A stretch of DNA of 64,000 nt, taken from assembly GCF_040054535.1 (NCBI RefSeq), contig NC_090785.1, positions 17,857,001 to 17,921,000 of the forward strand. The letters run 5' to 3'. The notes beneath the pieces are model-generated. The model worked only from the letters and a program-made list of their open reading frames with translations, was not told where the DNA came from and did no database searches. Position 1 is the first letter of the stretch; each line of letters starts with the position of its first letter. The position numbers and the translations under genes were made by a program. The DNA comes from Antennarius striatus (lineage: Eukaryota; Chordata; Actinopteri; Lophiiformes; Antennariidae). Positions 54,837-64,000 of the stretch are shown here, piece after piece.

Positions 54837-55560
54837 TGGGAAAAGGCCAGAATCCGAGCGAGGGAGCACAATTTCGACGTAGAGTAGGAAGGAGTAGGCG
54901 ACGGAGGGAACAACTTTTAGCAGAAAGTTACTTTTGTACAAACATTTAACTCTTAATTTTTGCGTCCCCTGCTTTAACCTGAGTGAAAAGTGAATTTCCG
55001 TTTAGCGTTAAATAACCTGAAGCTCCTCCTGTGTTGTACGCCCCAGAACCCGCACGCATCAAAGCTCTCCTACTGCAATATTCTCTAGTTAGCCTGAACC
55101 AGCAAGGACGCACCAAGCGTCATTTGTTTAGTTGTTTTTCCTCTGCTCAGTAGCTTCCTGCAGACTTATTGTTGTATTCTAGCATTCAAACGCCTCCAGA
55201 CGAGTCCTTCTGCTGAAGATCCCAGTCATATGGAGACGTCAGCCATATCAGACATACCCGCGTGTCAGCTTAGTGTAACATGGTTGTCAGTGTCTTTATG
55301 GATGTACCAGAGATGTAGGAGCCCTGAGGTCTCCTCCCTCCCGCTGTGATGACTTTATGTAACCCATGAACAGTCCAGCACCAGTATGACCAGTGTATGT
55401 GTTTGTGTAGAGCCTCACACGTGATGATAAAACCTCGACGACGGTCGGAGCACAGAAGAATAAGCTACAAGGAAACGTCTCATTTTGAGTTCCTGTTTAT
55501 AAATTTGTAGTCCCATGAACTTGATTAAGACTGCTGTAATAAAACAGCTCACACCGAGTG
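54837..55560 (+). other. itm2a: itm2a 3' UTR
   Basis: Unique sequence between the itm2a stop and the AATAAA at 55538-55543. It has no competing ORF, so it is best read as the 3' UTR (about 720 nt). Confidence 0.65.
55538..55543 (+). terminator. itm2a: itm2a polyadenylation signal AATAAA
   Basis: Canonical hexamer about 700 nt beyond the stop. The next gene, gpr174, ends tail-to-tail at 56132, leaving little room for a longer transcript. Confidence 0.6.
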
Positions 55561-56131
55561 GCTGCATGTTTTATAGAAAGCTATTTATTTAAAATAGTAA
55601 CAGGAAAAATATGTTTGTAAAAAAGTGTGCAATAACTGCATAAAACACTTTGAATTTGAGAAACCTGAAAAAAAAAAGTTTGAAATTTTGAAAAAAAAAA
55701 AAAAAGTTCAAGTACCTTCAAGTCATTTGGAGTCGTTTGGTATTCAGAGCCTGCACATCAAGACAATCACACAGGAAGTGTGTTCATGAAAATGTTGTCT
55801 GTTCTTGCTTTTTATCGGAGATGATTAAATCAAAACCAATTTTTGTGTGCAGCTACTGAAAAGATCACTGTCAATGAATAAAGTTCATTTCCTTTATCTA
55901 CTGAATGGGCCACCTCTTTATTAAATCCTGTCATCCTCTGAAATGCTGAAAAATACAACTGGTTGAGAACAAATGTCACTATTTTTTGCATAATTCTTAG
56001 CAGAAACTTCCTTAAAAAGGAATAGATACAGTTTTCATTGAAGCATAAATAGAGAAAAGTCACATCCCATTTGTTCACACACAATTCATGTAAATCATAT
56101 GGAGAACTAATCCTTGTGTTTTAATTGTTCC

Positions 56132-59100
56132 TCATTGACACCGATGTAGGTTGTCTTGGTCCTCCGCCACCGGCAGGCAGGTCAGCTGCCTGCTGAGCGG
56201 GATGCCCTCCAGTCTATCCGGCTTGTTCAGTCGCTTCCAAAATTCATATGTTGTGAAATAATACATGAGTGGATCCAGGCTGCAGTTCAGGCTGGCCAGA
56301 CAGAGGGTGACCGGGTGGCTCCTCAGGATCCGGTCCCTGAGGGCGCAGCTGCTCAGGACGTTAGCTTTGACCAGGAAGTCCAAGGGCATGGTGATGTGGT
56401 AAGGCGCAAAGCAGAGCAGGAACAACGCAGCACAGCTCAGCACCATCCTTAATGCCTTCTGCTTCTCCCCCTGGTCGGGAATGGCCCCCGATCTCTGCTG
56501 CCGGAGACTCCCAGCAGTCAGGCAGGCGCAGGATGCAACTAGGATGAAGGGGATGACGAAGCCCAGCAGCTCAGCTACAATCAGGAGGATCCCAGCCGCC
56601 GGGAGGCTGATGGTCCTCATGGACAGCTCTGAGAAACACACCGAGTCTGTCACGGTGAGGGGGGCCCTGACCTCTGAGCTGAGGGACCTGGCACTGGGGC
56701 TCAGGTCATTGCTGGAGTTCCTCAGGAGAGGAAAGGGCAGGCAGCACAGGATGACCAACAACCAGCCCAGGGCGCAGATCAACAGGTCTCTGCGTCTGGA
56801 GGAGTTGAACGTCAGTGGGCGAATGATGAGCTCGCAGCGACGCACGCTGACACACACCAGGAAGTAGATGGAGGCGTACATGTTGACGTATTTGAGATAG
56901 AAGCAGATCATGCAGAGGGGATGACCGAAGGGCCAGGTGTTGTTCAGGTAGTAGTAGATCCTCAGAGGCAGAGAGAGCACCTGAGGGGAGAGGAGAGGAC
57001 GGGTGGGTATAGAGGAACAAAACACAAACAGACCCACATCTCTGGATTTTGTGCTTGACTGCAATGTTTGTTTATCCTAACACCATTAAATGTCTCCGCA
57101 AGACACAATGTCTCACAAAGTTGTTAACTTGGATGAAATATTGTGTTCAGGGTGGATTTGGACCAGAGATTTGTTGAATTTTGAGGTAAATCCAGACAAG
57201 ATTCAGATGTGAATCAAACCTATGACTTCCATACCGGATCGGTCGAAGCCCTGGTTAACAACAACCGCCATCGGCGCTGTTGACCTACAGGACGCCGGTG
57301 GAAATTGGACTACTGTTGGTCGAAGAAGGAGAGGAGGAAAGTGCATTTGCATGAAGAAAGAGAAGAGGAGCGCCAAGAGTATAGGACTGAAAGTAGGGAC
57401 GTTGAATGTTGGAACTTTGACCGGAAAAGGTAGAGAGTTGGTTGACATGATGCAGAGAAGGAAGGTGAACATACTGTGTGTCCAGGAGACCAGGTGGAAA
57501 GGTAGCAAGATTAGAAGTTCAGGAGCAGGGTTCAAGTTGTTCTATCATGGCATGGGAAGAGAAATGGAGTAGGAGTTATCTTGAAGGAGGAGATGGTTAG
57601 GAATGTCCTGGAGGTAAAAAGAGTGTCGGATAGAGTGATGAATCTGAAGCTAGAAATAGAAGGTGTGATGTTCAGTGTTGTTAGTGGGTATGCTCCACAG
57701 GTAGGCTGTGAGCTGTAGGAGGAGAAATTCTGATTGGACTTTGATGAAGTGATACAGAGCATGCCTAGAAGTGAGAGAGTTGTAATTGGTGCAGACTTTA
57801 ATGGACATGTTGGTGCAGGTAACAGAGGTGATGAGGAGGTGATGGGCATGTTTGGTATCCAGGAGAGGAACACAGAGGACAGATGGTAGTTGACTTTCCA
57901 AAAAGGATGGAAATGGCTGTAGTGAATACTTTCTTCCAGAAGAGGCAGGAACATAGGGTGACCTATAAGGGTGGTGGTAGGAGCACACAGGTAGACTACA
58001 TCTTGTGTAGACGGTATAACCTGAAGGAGATCAGTGACTGCAAAGTAGTGGTAGGTTAGAGTGCAGCCAAACAGCATAGGATGATGATGTGTAGAATGAC
58101 TCTGGTGGTGAGGAAGATGAAGAGGACAAAGACAGAGCAGAGGACGAAATGGTGGAAGCTGAAAAAGGAAAAGTTGTTAAGGAAGGTGTTGAGACAGGCT
58201 CTGGGAGGCCAGGAGGTGCTTCCAGATGACTGGACAACTACAGCTAATGTGATCAGGGAGACAGGTAGGAGAGTACTTGGTGTGTCATCTGGAAGGAAAG
58301 TAGATAAAGAGGCTTGGTGGTGGAATGAGGAGGTACAGGAGTGTTTACAGAGAAAGAGGTTAGCTAAGAGGAAGTGGGACACTGAGAGGACTGAGGAGAG
58401 CAGACAGGAGTACAGGGAGATGCAGTGAAGGTGAAGGTAGAGGTAGCAAAGGCCAAACAAGAAGCTTATGATGACTTGTATGCTAGGTTGGACAGTAAGG
58501 AGGGAGAGACTGATCTATACAGTTTGGCAAGACAGAGAGACGGAGATGTGAAGGACGTGCAGCAGGTTAGAGTGATTAAGGATAGGGATGGAAGTCTATT
58601 GACAGGTGCCAGTAGTGTGATGGGAAGATGGAAAGAGTACTTTGAAGAGTTTATGAATGCGGAAAATGAGAGAGAACAAAGACTAGAAGAGGTGGCTGTT
58701 GTGGACCAGGAAGTAGCAAAGATTAGTCAGGATGAAGTGAGGAGGGCACTGAAGAGGATGAAGAGTGGAAAGGCAGTCGGTCCTGATAATATACCTGTAG
58801 AGGTATGGAAGTGTCTAGGAGAGGTGGCAGTAGAGTTTCTGACTGGGTTGTTCAACAGGGTCTTAGATAGTGAGAAGATGCCTGAGGAATGGAGGAGAAG
58901 TGTGTTGGTGCCCATTTTTAAGAACAAGGGAGATGTGCAGAGTTGTGGCAACTACAGAGGAATAAAGCTGATGAGCCATACAATGAAGTTATGGGGAAGA
59001 GTAGTGGAAGCTAGACTAAGGGCAGAAGTGAACATTTGTGAGCAGCAGTATGATTTCATGCCAAAAAAGAGTACTACAGATGCAGTATTTGCTTTGAGGA

Positions 59101-60561
59101 TGTTGATAGAGAAGTACAGAGAAGGCCAGACGGAGCTGCATTGTGTTTTTGTAGATCTGGAGAAAGCTTATGACAGGGTGCCCAGAGAGGAACTGTGGTA
59201 TTGTATGAGGAAGTCTGGAGTGGCAGAGAAGTATGTTAGAGCAGTGCAGGACATGTATGAGGACTGTAAGACAGTGGTGAGGTGTGCTGTAGGTGTGACT
59301 GAGGAGTTAAAGGTGGAGGTGGGACTGCATCAGGGATCAGCTCTGAGCCCCTTCTTGTTCGCTATGGTGATGGACAGGCTGACAGACGAGGTTAGACAGG
59401 AATCTCCATGGACTATGATGTTTGCAGATGACATTGTGATCTGTAGTGAGAGAAGGGAACAGGTGGAGGAGAAGCTAGAGAGGTGGAGGTTTGTCCTGGA
59501 AAGGAGAGGAATGAAGGTTAGCCGCAGTAAGACAGAGTACATGTGTGTGAATGAGAGGGACCCAAGTGGAAGAGTGAGGTTACAGGGAGAAGAGATCAAG
59601 AAGGTGGAGGATTTTAAGTACTTAGGGTCAACAGTCCAGAGCAATGGAGAGTGTGGAAAAGAGGTGAAGAAGCGTGTCCAGGCAGGATGGAACGGGTGGA
59701 GGAAAGTGTCAGGTGTGATGTGTGATAGAAGAGTTTCAGCTAAAATGAAAGGAAAGGTGTACAAAACAGCACATGTTAGAGGTTTTGGAGATAAAGTCAG
59801 AGAGGCCAGAGGTCCAGAGGACATGTCCAGAGGAGAGATAGTGAATATATTGGTAGAAGGATGCTGAGCTTTGAACTGCCAGGTAGGAGGCCAAGAGGAA
59901 GACCAAAGAGGAGGTTTATGGATGTAATGAGGGAGGACATGAAGGTAGTTGGTGTGAGAGAAGAGGATGCAGAAGACAGGGTTAGATGGAGGCAACTGAT
60001 TCACTGTGGCGACCCCTGAAGGGAAAAGCCGAAAGGAAAAGAAGAAGATCTAGGAAAAAAAGATCCAAACTGAAGATCCACAACAATATGAAATCACTGG
60101 AGTTTTTTTTTCTCTGATAACTCAAACTGCTGATTTTAAATGCAGGTAGGAAGTTTTGTTATCAATAGATCAGCTTAGAAAGGAAATTAGAGTAGTTGTA
60201 AGCTCATTATTTACACATATACATAAGACTAAAAAATAAACAACATGGTTTAAACAACAAAACAGTTTATTATAGCCATTAATATGCAACATTATAGATT
60301 TAAAAGTTAATTAAAGAGAGTTTATCTGACCTGCAGCAGGTCGGCCACAGCCAGGTTCATCATGAACACCACGGCCTTCTTGGTTTCTCTGATGTAAATC
60401 CTAAACACCCAGAGTGCGAGCACATTTCCCAGCAGGCCCGGTGCTAAGATGACGCTGTACACCACTGCATACACGTGGTGTTGATACATGCGGAGATCCT
60501 CGCTGCTTCCACAGCTCTGGTTGCCAGAGTCCATCTCAAGCCGAGGGCTGTTCAGCTCCAA
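56132..60561 (-). CDS. gpr174: GPR174-like class A GPCR split by one intron
   Basis: This encodes a seven-transmembrane receptor of the P2Y-like lipid group; mammalian GPR174 senses lysophosphatidylserine on lymphocytes. Exon 1 is 60331-60561 (77 codons; a second Met at codon 10 is an alternative start). It covers the N-terminus, TM1 (YSVILAPGLLGNVLALWVF), loop 1 (IRETKKAV) and the start of TM2 (FMMNLAVADLLQ). Exon 2 is 56132-56980 (282 codons plus stop). The total is 359 residues against 333 in human. Diagnostic segments are SLPLRIYYYLN, FYLKYVNMYASIYFLVC, EKQKALRM, CFAPYHITMPLDFLVKAN and LCLASLNCSLDP. TM3 ends in SVRRC rather than DRY, as in GPR174 and P2RY10. TM7 has DPLMYY. P2RY10 is the alternative, but the loop 1 and TM6 matches and the position next to itm2a favour gpr174. 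The intron holds an antisense LINE. Confidence 0.9.
57218..60050 (+). mobile_element. Near-complete RTE-type LINE, antisense in the gpr174 intron
   Basis: An APE-type endonuclease starts near 57222 (LNVGTLTGKGRELVDMM, VQETRWKGSK). Its frame breaks near 57562 and further stops follow up to about 58080. An open segment at 58081-58428 leads into the reverse transcriptase at 58425-59867, with KAVGPDNIPVEVWK, YRGIKLMSH, LEKAYDRVPRE, HQGSALSPFLFA and the catalytic FADDI. The C-terminal tail (RFMDVMREDMK, then DRVRWRQLIHCGDP*) sits in another frame at about 59913-60018, so there is a late frameshift. The 3' end CTGAAGGGAAAAGCCGAAAG with AAGAAGA repeats is the usual RTE tail of fish. The copy is close to full length but broken in several places, so it is inactive. 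Confidence 0.92.
58425..59867 (+). pseudogene. RTE reverse transcriptase ORF segment
   Basis: A 480-codon open segment with all the usual RT blocks in order, including LEKAYDRVPRE (palm A) and FADDIVIC (palm C). Its reading frame overlaps the end of the preceding segment by 4 bp in a different frame, so a frameshift separates it from the endonuclease. After about residue 440 it leaves the family frame. Confidence 0.9.
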
Positions 60562-61392
60562 GAGAACTAACAGTGTCGAGATCAGCAGACCTGCTTGTGT
60601 TCAGGTGATGGACATGTCTGAGGAGTTCATGGGTCCTTAACGACGTCACAGTGTGAGTCCAGCACCGATAACCCGTTGATGTTTCATACTGCATTCAATC
60701 TCCTGGCTGGTTCATGCTGGCACAGGTCGAAGCAGGTATCTGTAAAAAACAAAACAGGACGTTTGTGGTACAGGAAGCCAGCTCCTGATGCAGCATGATG
60801 TGATTGCTGCATGGAGAGCGGTGAGGTTCAAGAGAGAATCTCCATCTGAGACGTATCATGTTGCACAGCCCTCAGTGTCTCTCACACACACCGACACCTG
60901 CTGTCAGCCATGACCTCAATTTATATGCCATGTGTTTAAAACCTGCAGAATATAAGGCATTGTGTAGGTTGATGGCAGTTTCGCTTTCATTTCAGAGTCA
61001 TTGTTCAAACCCACAGAAGTGGCGACAGTTTCCCACTTAGTGTCTCCACCTGCATCAGGCTGTTGTGTAACATCTCAGAGTGGGGGTGTGTGTAGAGCTC
61101 CTGTGGTTACCGTAGAAGACACGCCGGTGTGATGTGAGAAGAAGAGTCGCTGCTGCGGGGAATACACTGATTTTACATTTCACAAAGCCCAGAATAGAAG
61201 TTTGGAAACTTTCCTTGTTCAAAACTGTCAAAAAACAGAAACCTATAGATGTTAAATTTAATTGAATCAATGTGTAATTAATGGTTTGTGGGTTTTTGAC
61301 CCTCCTACTGCTGCAGATGGTGCTATGTATAATGGTTCATGTTTTACTTTCTTTGATAACATGATTGATGGTGTTATTTAATACTTTTTGCC

Positions 61393-61590
61393 TGTGTGAA
61401 ATTTACATGTTCTCCCCGTGTCCGCGTGGGTTCTCTCCGGGTTCTCTGACTTCCCCCCTCCTCCAAAAACATGCGCTTCAGGTTGATTGGCCGGTCCAAA
61501 TCATCCATAGTTTGTGAGCGTGTGTGTGCATGCTGCAACGGATGAAGCGGTTGATGATGAATGAATGAATGAATGAATGAATGAATGGAA
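61393..61590 (+). mobile_element. L2-type 3' module with (AATG)n end
   Basis: ACATGTTCTCCCCGTGTCCG, CGTGGGTTCTCTCCGGG and CAAAAACATGCGCTTCAGGTTGATTGG match the common fish L2-derived 3' module. It ends in GATGAATGAATGAATG units, as such elements usually do. Confidence 0.75.
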
Positions 61591-61817
61591 TGAATATTAA
61601 ATAATGAATCAGAAATAACTAATCAAAATTATGATGTTCAACAAGTATGCATTGAGTGGAAACTACTCTCTGATCACAGGAAGAGGTTTCTAAGTGCTCC
61701 GCTTGTCTCTCACATGAACAATATTTCGATTGATGATAAATGTCACATCCAAAGCGTATTATAAGCATGATTTACTGAGAATGTCAAGGTAATTATTTTG
61801 CACAATGATTTTGTATC

Positions 61818-61864
61818 ACACACACACACACACACACACGCACGCACGCACACACACACACACA
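61818..61864. repeat. (CA)n microsatellite with CG interruptions
   Basis: CA run interrupted by CGCACGCACG in the middle. Confidence 0.92.
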
Positions 61865-63663
61865 AAGATGAGATGTAATTTTCCTCATAGGTACACTTTA
61901 ACTATGAGGCAGAATGAGAAATGAAATTGCAGAAATCACATGACACACTGTTTTGTGTAGGATTGAATGGTTCTCAATCTAAGGGTCAGCGTCCCTCCAG
62001 GAGGTCACAAGGTGAATTTGAGAAGTCGAGACGACTACAGCACAGGAAAGAAGTTAGGTTACACCGAAATATGCATTTATTTCATTAGACAGTCGACACT
62101 TGGGAACCACTTGTTTAATCTTTAACCAAATAATCTGTGCCAAATTTAAAATGTGACTCATTACTTTAGCTCTCATATGAATGCAGTGGAGTTAAAACAA
62201 CAGGATTTCCATCTGGAGTGTTGAGTTAAATGTGGATGTAGATCTAAAGTATCATTAAAGAAAGTATTTTACCATTTCCCCCAAACACAAGTCCCTTATT
62301 GTACTTTCGCATCACTGTTTCTCATGGACAACAGGAAAGAACGTGGAAGGGGATTTACTTGAAGAAGTCTTCCTCCTGTCCTTCCTGACTGCCTTCAGTT
62401 GGAAAACTCTCCCAGTGGACTCGGGTCCACACTTCCTTTAGGCCCGCTGACCTTCACCCTGTTTTATTGGCTCACTCTCATCACTCTCACTTTTGCACGT
62501 ACTGTATTCCTTTTACAGAGACTGTCTGTGTGACATGAAAGAGTCCCTCTTGTGGCTTATTATAATAGTTTTATTAATACAATGATGACCAAAAGAGTCC
62601 CTATGTGTTGTCCAGTACACTTGGTCAGACTTATATGTAGATAAAAGAAAAAGAACTGCACCCCTACCTCAGGATTCAGCAGATTCAGTCCTCTCCGTCT
62701 TGTGATCTTGCCAAAGGAAACACATTTCCATCGTGTGATTCACGTCTCTGAGTTGTTTGCATGTTACAACTATTCAACTCAGAGACAACATCTGTCCTCA
62801 ATTAGACCATCAGCATCCAAAAAAAAGTTATCAGGGAGCACCCGTGTCCTAATATGTGGCGTTCCAACACACAAAACATGTTACGACTCCCATCTACAGA
62901 CAGGCTGTGGCCCACAGACACGTATTAGCAGCCCTCAACATAACAGACATTCCTCACATGGGGGAGATTCCCCCATGAGACTCGACTCAACACTGAAAGC
63001 AACCAGCTGTCATGACCTCTCACACAAAACACGCCGCGTTTAATTAAAATCTATTGGATTATTATCAGTGCCTCACCTCGGTCACCAGAGCGCATCTAAC
63101 AGCAGATGATGAAGCCGAACACATGTCATCCCCTCCCTCCTGTCAGCCTCATACTATTCTCCGTCCCGCCTTCTTTCAGTTGTTTCTCCCCTTTCAACAT
63201 TTGTTTTGCTTCCAGTTCATTCAGTTTCCTTATTTTTCTCCAAAACTGATTATTTCCTCTCGTGATACCTTCTGTTTCTCTCTCTTGCCTCTTTGTCTCT
63301 TCTATGTTGGGGTGTTAACACACACACTTCCTGTGACTGTGGGGTGTGGTTCACAAGAATTTCTCACACCGTGACTTCTGTTATTTTCAATTAAGGATGA
63401 TATCTAGTTCTTTTGTCTGTGACCGATGAAGACATCATTACTGTATATCAGAACAAAGCATTACTAATATTAGAAACAGAAACGCCTTCTCTGATTTGTT
63501 TCTCTGTTATATTTTACCCTCGAATACTTTTAGTGAGTCACAACCAGACGAAATTTATTTCAACCTGACTTCAACAGAATCGGGCAGATTTTCCTACAGT
63601 GGGCAAGATGCATCTGCATCGGGCGGGAACTGACAAACTTGGTTGAGCAGATGCAGAGGAGAT

Positions 63664-63664
<1 letters not shown>

Positions 63665-63722
<58 letters not shown>
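63665..63722. repeat. (TG)n microsatellite
   Basis: About 56 bp of TG. Confidence 0.95.
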
Positions 63723-63723
<1 letters not shown>

Positions 63724-64000
63724 TGTGAAGCTTTACAGTTATTGGTTTTCAGATGTGCTGCAACTGCTGACAACTGTCTTCACCTCTTTGCATTGTTAGA
63801 GGAAGTGCAAGAAATATACTGGTTCTGCGTGCATACTCTGTCCCTTAGAGGAAACCACACCAGTATCCCATCACACAACCAGCAAAGAAAAAAACACACT
63901 TTATTTACAGTACATTTACACGCATTCTTATCACCCAGGATGAAGCTGATTGGCTACAGCTGTAAGTTATACGCTTTATGCGGCTGTGATAATATCCACA

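Larger units (their letters stand above)
60562..64000. other. 5' flank of gpr174 and intergenic sequence
   Basis: No exon is recognised. It contains an L2-type relic (61393-61590), CA and TG arrays (61818-61863 and 63665-63721) and unremarkable AT-rich sequence. The gpr174 promoter should lie just right of 60561, but no clear TATA or CpG island is visible. The open frames at 62702-63043 and 63054-63374 look like chance. Confidence 0.6.

Noticed and set aside
57532-60004. Long minus-strand open frames under the LINE (181 and 224 codons)
   Set aside because: Antisense shadows of the plus-strand RTE coding sequence.

Overview
The window looks like chromosomal DNA from a teleost fish, probably a percomorph. 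It has few, multi-exon genes, very dense (CA/TG)n microsatellites, an RTE-type LINE of the kind common in fish genomes, tRNA-derived SINEs, a Tc1 relic and several MITE families. No species can be named from the sequence alone.

Four genes and one dead gene can be read. From left to right they are tent5d (fam46d, minus strand), a decayed intron-bearing chmp1b-like gene (plus), tbx22 (minus), itm2a (plus) and gpr174 (minus). As I recall it, human Xq21.1 carries GPR174-ITM2A-TBX22-TENT5D with the same order and relative orientations, and a CHMP1B pseudogene (CHMP1B2P) in the same band. The window would then be an ancient syntenic block read in reverse.

Region by region. 1-2951: 3' flank of tent5d. 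2952-6972: tent5d coding exons, whose conserved poly(A)-polymerase core is interrupted by an uninterrupted open insert of about 840 residues. 7.0-9.4 kb: tent5d 5' intron. 9.4-9.75 kb: GC-rich candidate tent5d 5' exon with an RFX-like X-box. 10.4-11.1 kb: CpG-rich promoter-like tract with two perfect CREs, a TATA/MEF2-like box and an NRF1 palindrome. 11.1-16.5 kb: chmp1b relic. 16.5-25.8 kb: intergenic, with microsatellites and one MITE. 25.8-32.1 kb: seven-exon tbx22. 32.1-50.7 kb: gene-free interval with inverted repeats, MITEs and many (CA)n arrays, a plausible home for tbx22 or itm2a control elements. 50.7-55.6 kb: six-exon itm2a. 56.1-60.6 kb: two-exon gpr174 whose intron holds an antisense RTE LINE. 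60.6-64.0 kb: intergenic.

The genes do not form a pathway. tent5d is a cytoplasmic poly(A) polymerase, tbx22 a craniofacial T-box repressor, itm2a a type II BRICHOS membrane protein and gpr174 a lipid-type GPCR. What links them is conserved linkage. The observations most worth a second look are the giant insert in Tent5d, the intron-bearing chmp1b relic, and a new intron in gpr174 occupied by a LINE.
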